The notes beneath the pieces were generated by a model. That model had not been told where the DNA came from. It ran no database searches and saw only the letters and a program-made list of their open reading frames with translations. Positions 27,497 through 37,032 of a stretch of 64,000 bases of DNA are shown piece after piece. How positions within the stretch are numbered: position 1 is the first letter of the stretch; each line of letters starts with the position of its first letter. Made by a program: the position numbers and the translations under genes. The stretch covers positions 1 through 64,000 of the forward strand of contig NZ_FUWR01000001.1 in assembly GCF_900167465.1 (NCBI RefSeq), written 5' to 3'. Source of the stretch: Trichlorobacter thiogenes. GTDB taxonomy: Bacteria; Desulfobacterota; Desulfuromonadia; Geobacterales; Pseudopelobacteraceae.

Positions 27497-29769
27497 GCGG
27501 AAGTCCAGTCGCACCCTTCCTTCGGACACTTCAAGAACTCACCCTTTTTCTTGTAGACCTTCTTGACCAGCACCGGGAAGCCGCACTTGGGGCAGGGTTG
27601 GGTAACAGGGGGATCCCAAAGGGCAAACTTGCAGTCAGGATAGCGGTTGCAGGAGTAGAACAGCTTGCCGTAGCGGGACTTTTTCTCGGTCAGCTCACCT
27701 TCCTTGCATTCCGGACAGGTAACACCGGTGCCCTTGGGCTTGTTGAGCGGCTGGATATTTTTACAGGCCGGATAGCCGGAGCAGGCCAGATACTTGCCGT
27801 AACGACCCGACTTGATCAGCATTGGCTGGCCGCATTTGTCGCATTTTTCTTCTGAGACTTCCGGTTCTGCAGCCTCTTCTCCGCCACTGTTTTCAAGATT
27901 GCGGGTGTACTTGCAGCCCTCTTTGAAACCGGTACAGGCGATGAACTTGCCCCGCTTGCCCAGCTTGATAGCCAATGGCTTGCCACATTCCGGGCAGGCC
28001 TCGTCCAGAGTTTCGGTGGTCAGGTCGTCTTTCTTGACCTCTCCCTCTTTCTGCTGCAGCAGGGTGATGAACGGGTTCCAGAACTCACGCAGCAGTGGCT
28101 TCCACTGTTTTTCACCACGGGAGACCTGATCCAGCTCTTCTTCCAGCCCGGCGGTGAAGTTGTAATCCACATACTTGGGGAAGTGGGCGGTCAGCAGGTC
28201 GTTAACCACCATGCCGACATCTTCCGGGAAGAAACGCTTCTTGTCCAGGCGGGCATACTTACGTTCCACCAGGGTATTGAGGGTACTGGCATAGGTGGAT
28301 GGACGACCGATGCCGTACTCTTCCAAGGTCTTCACCAGAGTCGCTTCGGTATAGCGGGGCGGCGGCTGGGTAAAGTGCTGCTCCGGCAGCACTTCCAACA
28401 GCTTAAGCGCTTCACCCTCGTCCAGTGCTGGTAGCGTACCTTCTTTTTCCTCGTCTTCGTCATCCACCCCTTCAATATAGAGCTTCATAAAGCCGGGGAA
28501 GCGAATCACCGAGCCGGTTGCCCGCAGGGTAAAGCTGTCCTTTTTCTCACCGCTGACCGCGATATCAACCGAGGTCTGATCCAGTAACGCTTCAGCCATC
28601 TGGCAGGCAACGGTCCGTTTCCAGATCAGCTCATACAGCTTGAACAGGTCCGGGGTCAGGTACTTCTTCAGCTCTGTCGGGGTCTTGTCAATATAGGTCG
28701 GGCGAATCGCTTCGTGGGCTTCCTGGGCATTTTTTGACTTGTTCTTGTAAAAACGGGGTTTGGCCAGGGCGTATTCCTTGCCATAGGCCACACTGATCAG
28801 GTCATGGGCATCTTGAAGGGCCTGAGCCGAGAGGTTAACGCTGTCAGTACGCATGTAGGTGATCAGACCGACCGTGCCGCCTTCACCGATTGCCACCCCT
28901 TCGTACAGCTTCTGGGCCGTGGACATGGTCTTTTTGGCTGAGAAACCCAGCTTGCGGGAGGCTTCCTGCTGCAGGGTGGAGGTGGTAAAGGGGGGAGCAG
29001 GGTTGCGCTTCATCTCCTTGCGGGTTACCGATGCAACCTGGGCCTTGCCTTGTGCAATGGCAGCTTTAAGAGCATCGGCACTCTTCTGATCAGGAATATC
29101 AAACTTGCCCAGCTTCTTGCCATCCACCGCAATCAGACCAGCCTTGACAGTCTGACCACCCTGTTTTTCCAGCTTGGTAGCAATGGTCCAGTATTCCTGA
29201 TCCACAAAGGCCTGGATCTCTTTTTCACGGTCGCAGACCAACCGTAGGGCAACTGACTGCACCCGGCCGGCTGAAAGACCGTAGCGGATCTTCTTCCACA
29301 AAAAGGGAGAAAGGTTGAAACCAACCAGATAGTCCAGAATAGAACGAGCCTGCTGGGCATCCACCAGATCTATGGCAATGTCACGGGGATTCTGCACGGC
29401 ATGGATGATGGCATCCTTGGTGATCTCATGGAACACCACCCGTTGAATCGGAATCTTGGGCTTTTTATCCAGCCCCAAAGTAGCCAGCAGGTGCCAGGAA
29501 ATCGCCTCTCCCTCGCGGTCGGGGTCAGTTGCCAGCAACAGTCGATCCGCCCCCTTCAGCTCTTTTTTGATGGCATCAATATGCTTCTTGCTCTCCGGCA
29601 GCACATGGTACTTGGGTTCAAAGTCATTGGCCGTATCAACCGAGCCCTGTTTGCTGGGCAGTGCCCGCACATGCCCGAATGAGGCCAGCACCCGATAATC
29701 AGCACCGAGGAATTTTTCAATGGTCTTGGCCTTGGCCGGAGACTCGACAATTACAAGTTGATGCGCCAT
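27493..29769 (-). CDS. topA: DNA topoisomerase I
   Basis: 758 residues. N-terminal TOPRIM domain ([30 protein letters not shown]), a catalytic Tyr in LITYMRTDS, and four C-terminal zinc ribbons (CPECGKP, CDKCGQP, CPECKEG, CPKCGFP from about 600 on). It relaxes negative supercoils. The number of zinc fingers is at the high end of bacterial TopA. It is followed by trmFO with ATGA overlap. Confidence 0.97.
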   Translation of the reverse strand: MAHQLVIVESPAKAKTIEKFLGADYRVLASFGHVRALPSKQGSVDTANDFEPKYHVLPESKKHIDAIKKELKGADRLLLATDPDREGEAISWHLLATLGLDKKPKIPIQRVVFHEITKDAIIHAVQNPRDIAIDLVDAQQARSILDYLVGFNLSPFLWKKIRYGLSAGRVQSVALRLVCDREKEIQAFVDQEYWTIATKLEKQGGQTVKAGLIAVDGKKLGKFDIPDQKSADALKAAIAQGKAQVASVTRKEMKRNPAPPFTTSTLQQEASRKLGFSAKKTMSTAQKLYEGVAIGEGGTVGLITYMRTDSVNLSAQALQDAHDLISVAYGKEYALAKPRFYKNKSKNAQEAHEAIRPTYIDKTPTELKKYLTPDLFKLYELIWKRTVACQMAEALLDQTSVDIAVSGEKKDSFTLRATGSVIRFPGFMKLYIEGVDDEDEEKEGTLPALDEGEALKLLEVLPEQHFTQPPPRYTEATLVKTLEEYGIGRPSTYASTLNTLVERKYARLDKKRFFPEDVGMVVNDLLTAHFPKYVDYNFTAGLEEELDQVSRGEKQWKPLLREFWNPFITLLQQKEGEVKKDDLTTETLDEACPECGKPLAIKLGKRGKFIACTGFKEGCKYTRNLENSGGEEAAEPEVSEEKCDKCGQPMLIKSGRYGKYLACSGYPACKNIQPLNKPKGTGVTCPECKEGELTEKKSRYGKLFYSCNRYPDCKFALWDPPVTQPCPKCGFPVLVKKVYKKKGEFLKCPKEGCDWTSA

Positions 29770-29783
29770 AGGTTCTATAATCC

Positions 29784-30878
29784 TTAAGGGAGTGAATAGT
29801 ATGATCCGGGAAGCTGTAACAGCATCCCTTTTAGTTCAAGGCCAAGCACCATAGCCGAAACCTCTCCGGGCGTCAATTCCAGAGCCTGGGTAATCTCATC
29901 CAGATGCCGTGGCCCCTGGGCCACCAGTTCATAGACCGCTGCCTCGCGGGGAGTCAGGTTACAACGTGGCACAGCAGCGTTTTGATTAAACAATGGCAAT
30001 GAATGGTCTGACGTACCGATTCTGGTTGCATCAAGAATATCACTAACGCAGTCAACCAGTTGGGCACCTTCCTTGATCAGACGGTTACTGCCACGACAGG
30101 CAGGGGAACTGATCGGACCTGGCACCGCCATTACCTCACGCCCTTGATCCAGGGCGTAGCGGGCGGTAATCAGGGAGCCGCTCTTTTCAACCGCCTCAAC
30201 CACCAGTACCCCACGGGACAGACCGCTGATGATCCGGTTGCGGCGGGGAAAATGTTCTGCCAGCGGCTGAGTTGCCATGGGAAATTCGGAGAGGATACAG
30301 CCGCTCTCAGCAATCTGTTGTGCAAGCTGCCTGTTTTCAGGTGGGTAGTCAACATCAACCCCGCAGCCAAGCACCGCAACCGTAGCACCGCAACCTGCCA
30401 AGGCACCGCGGTGGGCCGCCGTGTCAATACCCCGGGCCAGACCGGAGACTACCAGCACGCCTAGTGCTGCCAGTTCAGACGAAAGTCGTTCTGCCGCCTT
30501 CAGCCCTTCACGGGTTGCCCGACGGGAACCAACCACCGCAATTGCAGGTTCCCAGGCCGGGATTGTTCCCCGCAGGTACAACAACGGTGGCGGATCGCCG
30601 ATCTCAAACAGTTGGCGGGGGTACTCAGCATCCAGAAAGGTAAGCAGCCGAACGCCGACATCTTCAATCCTGCGGCACTCCGCTTCTGCAAAGTGACGAC
30701 AAGCCGGGGCTGCAATGGCCTCCACAATCTGCGGCGTGATTCCCCGGACCGTAGCAAGGTCATCAGGAGCTGCAGAGAGGACATGATCCGGCGTATCAAA
30801 TCGTTCCAGCAGCCGCCGGAACAGGACCGGTCCAATCCCTTCCACTGTCCGCAATGCTATCCAGGACCAGTAGTCCAT
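29784..30878 (-). CDS. dprA: DNA-processing protein DprA
   Basis: 364 residues: an N-terminal SAM-like HhH region, a Rossmann-like DprA core (VVGSRRATREG near 115-125, VSGLARGIDTAAHRGAL near 145-160, FPRRNRIISGLS near 210), and a C-terminal winged-helix region (about 295-355). DprA loads RecA on single-stranded DNA during natural transformation. It lies 14 bases upstream of topA in transcription order, so it may be in the same unit. Whether this organism is transformable is not shown by this window. Confidence 0.95.
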   Translation of the reverse strand: MDYWSWIALRTVEGIGPVLFRRLLERFDTPDHVLSAAPDDLATVRGITPQIVEAIAAPACRHFAEAECRRIEDVGVRLLTFLDAEYPRQLFEIGDPPPLLYLRGTIPAWEPAIAVVGSRRATREGLKAAERLSSELAALGVLVVSGLARGIDTAAHRGALAGCGATVAVLGCGVDVDYPPENRQLAQQIAESGCILSEFPMATQPLAEHFPRRNRIISGLSRGVLVVEAVEKSGSLITARYALDQGREVMAVPGPISSPACRGSNRLIKEGAQLVDCVSDILDATRIGTSDHSLPLFNQNAAVPRCNLTPREAAVYELVAQGPRHLDEITQALELTPGEVSAMVLGLELKGMLLQLPGSYYSLP

Positions 30879-30896
30879 GCTGCTCCCTTAAAAAAT

Positions 30897-30925
30897 GAAG
30901 GCCGACTCAAGGTCGGCCTTCACCA
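30897..30925 (-). terminator. Hairpin between the LysM gene and dprA
   Basis: Stem GAAGGCCGAC / GTCGGCCTTC with a five-base loop, symmetric, 18 bases past the LysM protein stop. The minus strand then reads ATTTTTTAAGG, a U-tract typical of an intrinsic terminator. Confidence 0.75.
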
Positions 30926-30942
30926 TATCTGCCAGCTGCACT

Positions 30943-31959
30943 CTAGCGAGGAGCGCTGACAACCTCGTTGCCCTTAAAGATGGCATCAATACTCTTTACA
31001 ACAATTGCAGTTGAGGTGTTTTGGCCAGCTTCAACAATCACTACTGCACCGACAACCTCACTGGGCAACTGACCAACATACCGATCAACCAGCATCTTCT
31101 CAATTGCCACCTTGCGGATGACATACAACAGATTGCCCGGTTCAGCCCCTTGTGATATGCCAAGATCAAGGTAGACAACATCACCGGCAGCAATGGCAGT
31201 ATTCGCATTAGCACTTTCAACTATCACACCATGCAGCGGCTTGGAGGTCATCTTCAGGGAAACACTGCGTCGCTTAACCTGCTGGTAGGGAACCAGCAGG
31301 TCACCAGGCTCAACTTCCTTAAATGAAGAGCTGATAATACCACGGGAGTTCAGCTCTGTTACCTGAGTAAGCTGCACAGTCCCCAACGGGTACACCCGAT
31401 ACCCCAGCTCATCTCCAGTCACCGGATGCTTAACCTCTTTTGATTTACGCAAAATGGTATACTTGCTGCCATCAAGTCCACCATGACGTGTACCGATGTC
31501 AGTAAAAACTGTATCATCCTCACCAAGCACCAGGCGGCCATGCTGCCCTGCGATGATCCTGCCACTTGGGGCCAACTCTTTTTCCATCAGCCAACCTTCA
31601 TTGCCCCGCACGGTAAAAGCTTTTTCTTCAGCTATTTCGGCTTCAGCAGCCTTGACTAACTGACCAGCCGAGGCCTTTTGGCCGCCAGCCTCTGCCGGAG
31701 CATCAACAACCTCCAGCTTCCCATTCACGAAACGGACAGTTTGTCCAGGATAGATAAAGTGCGGGTTGGTAACCTCGGGATTTTTTGCCCAGAGATTCGG
31801 CCAATACCGGGGATTATTAAGAAATTTCCCGGAAAGACCCCAGAGCGTATCACCTTTCTGGATCACATAGACCGTTGACTCCTCTGCAGCCCAGATCATA
31901 CAGGGGACAAACAGCACCATTATCATCAGGGATATTACCAGCTGCATACGTGATTTCAT
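30943..31959 (-). CDS. Secreted LysM-domain protein
   Basis: 338 residues with a signal peptide (VISLMIMVLFVPCMIWA). A LysM domain spans about 32-75 (VYVIQKGDTLWGLSGKFLN ... VRFVNG), binding peptidoglycan-like glycans. The remaining region has strand-rich segments (ITSSFKEVEPGDLLV; EKMLVDRYVGQLPSEVVG) similar to Geobacter periplasmic LysM proteins; their role is unknown. GAGGTG lies just before the ATG at 31957-31959; an in-frame GTG at 31965 lies inside it. It follows the CpoB-like gene by 12 bases and is probably co-transcribed. Confidence 0.8.
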   Translation of the reverse strand: MKSRMQLVISLMIMVLFVPCMIWAAEESTVYVIQKGDTLWGLSGKFLNNPRYWPNLWAKNPEVTNPHFIYPGQTVRFVNGKLEVVDAPAEAGGQKASAGQLVKAAEAEIAEEKAFTVRGNEGWLMEKELAPSGRIIAGQHGRLVLGEDDTVFTDIGTRHGGLDGSKYTILRKSKEVKHPVTGDELGYRVYPLGTVQLTQVTELNSRGIISSSFKEVEPGDLLVPYQQVKRRSVSLKMTSKPLHGVIVESANANTAIAAGDVVYLDLGISQGAEPGNLLYVIRKVAIEKMLVDRYVGQLPSEVVGAVVIVEAGQNTSTAIVVKSIDAIFKGNEVVSAPR

Positions 31960-31971
31960 GGTCACCTCATC

Positions 31972-32718
31972 TTAATGTCGGCCCGAAGCCGGTTGGTCGC
32001 TGGACATCAGTCGTTCCCGCGCCTTGACAGCTGCGGGGCTGGCAGGATAGCTGCGAATAAGCCGTTCAAACGACGCCTTGGCTTTATCCGGCTGTTTCTG
32101 GGCAGCATAACTGTAGCCAATTTTTAGTAGTGCATCAGACGCCTTCAAATGACGGGGCCAGCCATCTACAACCTTCTGGAATGCAACCAGCGCCTTGGGA
32201 AGATCAGAAACACTGTAGTAACATTCGCCAATCCAGTACTGTGCATTAGGGACATATTCGCTGGCAGGCTGTTCCTTTAAAAACAGCTCAAACGCCTGAA
32301 TCGCACCGGAAAAATTATTGGTACTATAGAGACCAAAGGCCTTGACATACCCCTGCGGAGGACCGGCATCCCTGCCTTTGGGAGCTGGATCAGGATTAAC
32401 CACCTCTACTTTTGGCGTAGCAACAACCGCTGCAGTTTGAACCTTGGCCTGCAAGGCCTGATTCACTTCCTTCAGCTCACGCACACCATCACTCAGCTCT
32501 TTAAAGACTGCTGTGCGCTGGGCATCCCGTTCCTCCAGAGTTGCCAACCTTCCGGAAAGCTCGTTCAAACGAGCCTCGATCCCCCCCGCAATTTGGAAAA
32601 GATGCTCAACCTTTGTTTCAGTTTCTGTTTGACGTTTAACCGCCAAATCATTGGCTGCACAGCCGCCAAGCAACAATGTACCTAACGCCAGCAGTCCCAA
32701 TTTTTGCAGGTGGTTCAT
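31972..32718 (-). CDS. cpoB: CpoB/YbgF-like tetratricopeptide lipoprotein
   Basis: 248 residues. A lipoprotein signal ends LLLGGC (Cys19), a coiled coil follows (about 35-85, QTETETKVEHLFQIAGGIEARLN), and TPR repeats run about 125-240 (AFGLYSTNNFSGAIQAFELFL; YPASPAAVKARERL). CpoB coordinates peptidoglycan synthesis with Tol-Pal constriction. No tol/pal genes lie in the window, so the symbol is by domain match only. AGGAGAG precedes the ATG. The upstream 162-base gap is shared with the divergent U32-family gene. Confidence 0.8.
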   Translation of the reverse strand: MNHLQKLGLLALGTLLLGGCAANDLAVKRQTETETKVEHLFQIAGGIEARLNELSGRLATLEERDAQRTAVFKELSDGVRELKEVNQALQAKVQTAAVVATPKVEVVNPDPAPKGRDAGPPQGYVKAFGLYSTNNFSGAIQAFELFLKEQPASEYVPNAQYWIGECYYSVSDLPKALVAFQKVVDGWPRHLKASDALLKIGYSYAAQKQPDKAKASFERLIRSYPASPAAVKARERLMSSDQPASGRH

Positions 32719-32880
32719 GCAACTCTCCTGTTTTTTCTTGGGTTTCGCTGTAATTAAAGCCAGAAAAAACGCTTTGTCAAGTGAAAGTCAGGTTTTTCCG
32801 GTTTGCATTTTACAGACAGACCACTCATGTGCTAGCATTTCGCCCTCTATGACTTTATTACTATTCCAACTGGATTTAAC

Positions 32881-34122
32881 GTGAAAAAACCTGAATTACT
32901 GGCCCCGGCCGGCACCATGGAAAAGCTGAAATGTGCCATCAGATACGGTGCAGATGCCGTCTACATGGGCGGACCAGACTTTGGCCTGCGCAATATGGCC
33001 GGCAACTTCACCCTTGCCGAAATGCCTGAAGCCCTGACACTTTGCCATAAACACGGGGTCCGCTGCTACCTAACCATTAACAGTTACCCTGCCGACCACA
33101 CCCTGAACCGCCTTGAAAGCTATCTACAGGAACTGGCTCCGCTTCCCTTTGACGCCTATATTGTCAGCGACCCTGGCGTACTGCGAATGATCCGCCGGAT
33201 TTCACCAGAACGGGAGATCCACCTCTCCACCCAGGCCAATACCATCAATCACGAGAGCGTGCTTTTCTGGCAGGATCAGGGGGTCGGCCGGGTCAATCTG
33301 GCCCGGGAAATGACCCTGGAAGATATCAGTGCAACAGCCAGGGCGGTCTCAATACCCTGCGAGGTTTTTGTGCATGGCGCCCTCTGCGTCGCCTACTCAG
33401 GCCGCTGTCTGCTTTCCAGCGCCATGACCGGGCGCAGCGCCAATCTGGGGGAATGCACCCAACCCTGCCGCTGGAAGTACGCCCTGGTTGAGGAGCGCAG
33501 GCCCGGCGAATATCAGCCAATCGAAGAGGATTCAAGCGGTACCTTCATCTACAATTCAAAAGACCTCTGCCTGCTGGAGTATCTGCCTGACCTTGTCAGG
33601 GCAGGTGTTGGCTCCCTCAAGATTGAAGGCAGGATGAAGGGAATTCACTATCTTGCCGGTGTGTTGCGGATCTACCGCACTGCCCTGGACCGCTTTTACG
33701 CTAATCCCGATAGATACACGGCAGACCCGGCCTGGATGGAGGAACTGGCCACCATCAGCCACCGCGGCTATACCACCGGCTTCCTGCTGGGTGATCCCAA
33801 GGATGTTGGGCAATCCTATCAGGCCGGGTACCTGCGTAGCCACAAACTGGTGGGGACGGTTGAGTCGATGCGGGGACCAGAACTGGCAGAGGTGATGGTG
33901 AGAAACCGGTTTCAGGCTGGCGACCAGCTTTCACTGATGGGACCTGCCATGAAAAATGCTGATTTCATGGCCGCTGACCTGCAGCAACTGGACCAGCACG
34001 GGGAAGCAACACCAGTAGACATTGTTCATCCTAATATGCGTATTCTGATGCCGGTACCTGTCGGTACGGCCCCTGATGATCTAATCCGGCTACCTGCACC
34101 AATGCAGGAATTTGATTCATGA
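32881..34122 (+). CDS. U32 peptidase-family protein (TrhP/RlhA-like)
   Basis: 413 residues starting at GTG. PELLAPAG at the start and AIRYGADAVYMGG, then a cysteine cluster CVAYSGRCLLSS ... ECTQPCRWKY (four Cys within about 40 residues near 165-200), and SLKIEGRMKG near 245. These Cys bind an iron-sulfur cluster in the U32 proteins UbiU, TrhP and RlhA, which hydroxylate tRNA, rRNA or quinone rather than cutting peptides. The long single-domain form fits the TrhP group, so tRNA wobble uridine hydroxylation is the best guess. It overlaps the next gene by 4 bases (ATGA). Confidence 0.82.
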   Translation: MKKPELLAPAGTMEKLKCAIRYGADAVYMGGPDFGLRNMAGNFTLAEMPEALTLCHKHGVRCYLTINSYPADHTLNRLESYLQELAPLPFDAYIVSDPGVLRMIRRISPEREIHLSTQANTINHESVLFWQDQGVGRVNLAREMTLEDISATARAVSIPCEVFVHGALCVAYSGRCLLSSAMTGRSANLGECTQPCRWKYALVEERRPGEYQPIEEDSSGTFIYNSKDLCLLEYLPDLVRAGVGSLKIEGRMKGIHYLAGVLRIYRTALDRFYANPDRYTADPAWMEELATISHRGYTTGFLLGDPKDVGQSYQAGYLRSHKLVGTVESMRGPELAEVMVRNRFQAGDQLSLMGPAMKNADFMAADLQQLDQHGEATPVDIVHPNMRILMPVPVGTAPDDLIRLPAPMQEFDS

Positions 34123-35846
34123 GTCCACTTTACGAGCATCTCAACCAGCCCGAGGGACATTGGCTGCGGGATAGTACTGTGCTGCTGTTCCTGTTCGGCT
34201 TCCTGTTTCTGACAGGGCTTGGATCAGCGCCGCTGATTGATCCGGATGAAGGGCGCTATGCCGAGATCCCCCGCGAGATGCTGGTCCGGGGCGATTTTGT
34301 CACCCCCACCCTTAACTATGTCAAATATTTTGAAAAACCACCGCTATTATACTGGGTAAATGCCGGTTCCATGGCGATCTTTGGCCAGAACGAGTTTGCA
34401 GCCCGGCTCCCCTCTGCCCTGTCAGGACTTTTTACGGTCCTGCTGACCTACCTTGCAGGACGGCGCCTCTTTAACCGGCGAACAGCATTGACCGGGACGT
34501 TGATTCTGGGTAGTTGTGCCGCCTTCCTGTTCCAGTCACGGATCATTCTGACAGACATGCTGCTGACCTTCTGCCTCTCAGCAGCCCTGTTCAGCTTTCT
34601 GCTGGCTGTTCGTAGCAGCGAACGACACCGCACCCACCTCTACCGTCTCTTCTTCATCTGCTGCGGTCTGGCAGTATTGACCAAGGGGTTAATCGGAATC
34701 GTGCTACCCGGTGGCATCATCTTCTGGTATCTGCTGCTGAGCAGGCGCTGGCACCTGCTGAAGGGAATCCCCTGGTTCTCCGGCCTGCTGCTGTTCGCTC
34801 TGGTCACCATGCCGTGGTTTGTACTGGTGTCACAGGCAAACCCTGAGTTCCCGCATTTTTTCTTTATCAGAGAGCACTTCCAGCGCTACACCAGCACCAT
34901 CCATCGCCGCAGTCAGCCGTTCTGGTTCTTTTTACCAATCCTGCTGCTGACCATGCTGCCCTGGTCCTTTTTTCTGCCGGGCAGCCTGGGCAAGGCCTGG
35001 CAGCAGCGACAAAGTGACAGGGGGACCACCCTTTATCTGCTGATCTGGCCCTTAGTCATTATCTTATTTTTTTCGCTTTCCAGTTCAAAACTGATCCCGT
35101 ACATCCTGCCAACCTTTCCGCCTCTGGCGCTATTGCTGGCTCACCGGCTTACCGCTCACTGGCATACCCGCAGACCCGATTACACAGCTGCGCAGGCAGC
35201 CCTCGCCACCATACTGCTCTTGACCGGTGTAGCTCTGGCTATACTGCCGTTACTAACCTGGCTCCCACCGCTGCTCCATGCAAGCGGTCAAACCGGTCGG
35301 GATCTGGCTGCCATGCTGACCGGGCCGACACCGGTACTTACCCTGCGTCAGACCCTGCTGCCCGGCAGCCTGCTGGTTATCTTCGGCCTGCTGCTGTTCT
35401 GGATCATCCGCACCCGTTCCAGCCTGCTGCTAGTTGGGCTGCTCTGTTGTTTTGGTATCCTGCTTGACCTGCTGCTGCCCTGGGCCTTTAGTCAGTATGG
35501 TGCAGCTCGGCTCTCCTCCCGCAGCTTGGCCAAGGCCGCACTGCAGCACAGTGGCCCGGACACACTGCTGGCCCAGAGCGGCCCCCGCCAGGGGATGAAC
35601 TTTTATACCGGTAAACGTCTGATCACTGTAGGTGATGCCGATGAACTGAGCTTTGGCAGCAGCCAGGGCAATCAGTCCGGCTGGTTCCTCACCCAGGAAC
35701 AGTTCATGGGACTCTGGTGCTCAAACCGCCAGGTCATGATTGTTATTCCCCGCCATGAGGCAAGCCGGTATGAAGCAGCTCAAACCGGGCTCCCCCCCCG
35801 CACTCTGGCAGACAACGGGGCGTTGCTGTTGTTGTCCAACCGCTGA
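34119..35846 (+). CDS. ArnT-like glycosyltransferase family 39 protein
   Basis: 575 residues with about 12 hydrophobic segments. The N-terminal loop DPDEGRYAEIPREML (about 35-50) with the conserved Asp-Glu and FEKPPLLYW is the catalytic loop of ArnT/PMT-type transferases that use undecaprenyl-phosphate sugars. ArnT adds 4-amino-4-deoxy-L-arabinose to lipid A; the same fold serves other sugars. The gene is sandwiched between a U32 gene and an ArnB-like aminotransferase, which suggests an amino-sugar modification of lipid A or another surface glycan, but the exact sugar is not determined. Confidence 0.85.
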   Translation: MSPLYEHLNQPEGHWLRDSTVLLFLFGFLFLTGLGSAPLIDPDEGRYAEIPREMLVRGDFVTPTLNYVKYFEKPPLLYWVNAGSMAIFGQNEFAARLPSALSGLFTVLLTYLAGRRLFNRRTALTGTLILGSCAAFLFQSRIILTDMLLTFCLSAALFSFLLAVRSSERHRTHLYRLFFICCGLAVLTKGLIGIVLPGGIIFWYLLLSRRWHLLKGIPWFSGLLLFALVTMPWFVLVSQANPEFPHFFFIREHFQRYTSTIHRRSQPFWFFLPILLLTMLPWSFFLPGSLGKAWQQRQSDRGTTLYLLIWPLVIILFFSLSSSKLIPYILPTFPPLALLLAHRLTAHWHTRRPDYTAAQAALATILLLTGVALAILPLLTWLPPLLHASGQTGRDLAAMLTGPTPVLTLRQTLLPGSLLVIFGLLLFWIIRTRSSLLLVGLLCCFGILLDLLLPWAFSQYGAARLSSRSLAKAALQHSGPDTLLAQSGPRQGMNFYTGKRLITVGDADELSFGSSQGNQSGWFLTQEQFMGLWCSNRQVMIVIPRHEASRYEAAQTGLPPRTLADNGALLLLSNR

Positions 35847-35866
35847 TTGAAGGAGTATCTACCTGT

Positions 35867-37030
35867 ATGCGTGAAACATTTCTGCCCTTTTCCACCCCTA
35901 CTCTGGGAGATGAAGAAATCAACGAGGTTGTTGACTCGCTTCGTTCCGGCTGGATCACCACCGGCCCCAAGGTCAAACGTTTTGAGGATGCCTTCAAGGT
36001 CTATGTGGGCGCCCCCTTTGCTGTACCGCTCAGTTCAGCCACTGCCGGTCTACATCTGACCCTGCTGGCACTGAAGATCAAAGAGGGGGACGAAATCATC
36101 ACCACGCCAATGACCTTTGCCTCCACGGTCAGCATGATCATACTGGCCGGTGGTACGCCGGTACTGGCTGATATTGAACCCGGCACGCTGAATATTGATA
36201 TTGCCAAGGTTGCAGAGAAGATCACCCCACGCACCAGAGCGGTGATTCCGGTCCATTTTGCTGGGCAGTCCTGTGACCTGGACCCGCTGTTTGCCCTAGC
36301 CAGACAGCATAACCTGACCATTATTGAAGATGCTGCCCACGCAGCTGGCACTGAATACAAAGGACAGAAGATCGGTAGCCTTGATTCCATCTCCATCTTC
36401 TCGTTCCACCCCAATAAGAACATTACCACCGGCGAAGGTGGTATGGTCTGCACACCGGATGAAACCCTGGCTGAAGAAATCTCACTGCTGAAATTCCACG
36501 GCATGAGCCGTGAGGCCTGGAAGCGGTTTGCAGCCAGCGGCACCCCCAACTATGATATCATGCTGCCGGGCTACAAGTACAACATGATGGATATCCAGGC
36601 GGCCATCGGGCTACACCAACTGCCCCGTCTGGATGGTTTTATTGACCGTCGCAAAGAGATTGCCGAGCAGTACAATGCCGCCTTTGCCGGTCTGGCGGAA
36701 CTTGCCCTGCCCGGCTATGCGCCATATCAGCAACGCCATGCCTGGCACCTCTATACGCCTTTGATCAGGATCGAGCTTTTAACCATAGGCCGGGACCAGT
36801 TCATGGCAGAGCTGAAAAATCTGAACATCGGCAGTGGGCTGCATTACAAGGCGATTCACCACCACAGCTGGTACCGCGAGAATCTGCCAATGGCCGACAC
36901 GGAGCTGCCCAATGCCAGCTACGCCTCTGACCGGATTCTGTCGCTGCCGCTGTTCCCCACCATGAGCGACAATGATACAGTTGATGTGATAAGCGCAGTA
37001 ACCGACGTCATCACCCGGTTCAGGAGATAG
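35867..37030 (+). CDS. DegT/DnrJ/EryC1/StrS aminotransferase (ArnB-like)
   Basis: 387 residues. GWITTGPKVKRFE (about 25-37), PVHFAGQSCDLD (about 128-140), EDAAHAAGTEY (about 155-165) and SFHPNKNITTGEGGM with the PLP Lys near 182-185 define a nucleotide-sugar aminotransferase. ArnB converts UDP-4-keto-arabinose to UDP-4-amino-arabinose. Pairing with an ArnT-like enzyme supports an amino-arabinose or similar pathway. No ArnA or ArnC is visible here, so the assignment to lipid A modification remains an inference. GGAGT lies 10 bases before the ATG. Confidence 0.85.
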   Translation: MRETFLPFSTPTLGDEEINEVVDSLRSGWITTGPKVKRFEDAFKVYVGAPFAVPLSSATAGLHLTLLALKIKEGDEIITTPMTFASTVSMIILAGGTPVLADIEPGTLNIDIAKVAEKITPRTRAVIPVHFAGQSCDLDPLFALARQHNLTIIEDAAHAAGTEYKGQKIGSLDSISIFSFHPNKNITTGEGGMVCTPDETLAEEISLLKFHGMSREAWKRFAASGTPNYDIMLPGYKYNMMDIQAAIGLHQLPRLDGFIDRRKEIAEQYNAAFAGLAELALPGYAPYQQRHAWHLYTPLIRIELLTIGRDQFMAELKNLNIGSGLHYKAIHHHSWYRENLPMADTELPNASYASDRILSLPLFPTMSDNDTVDVISAVTDVITRFRR

Positions 37031-37032
37031 GT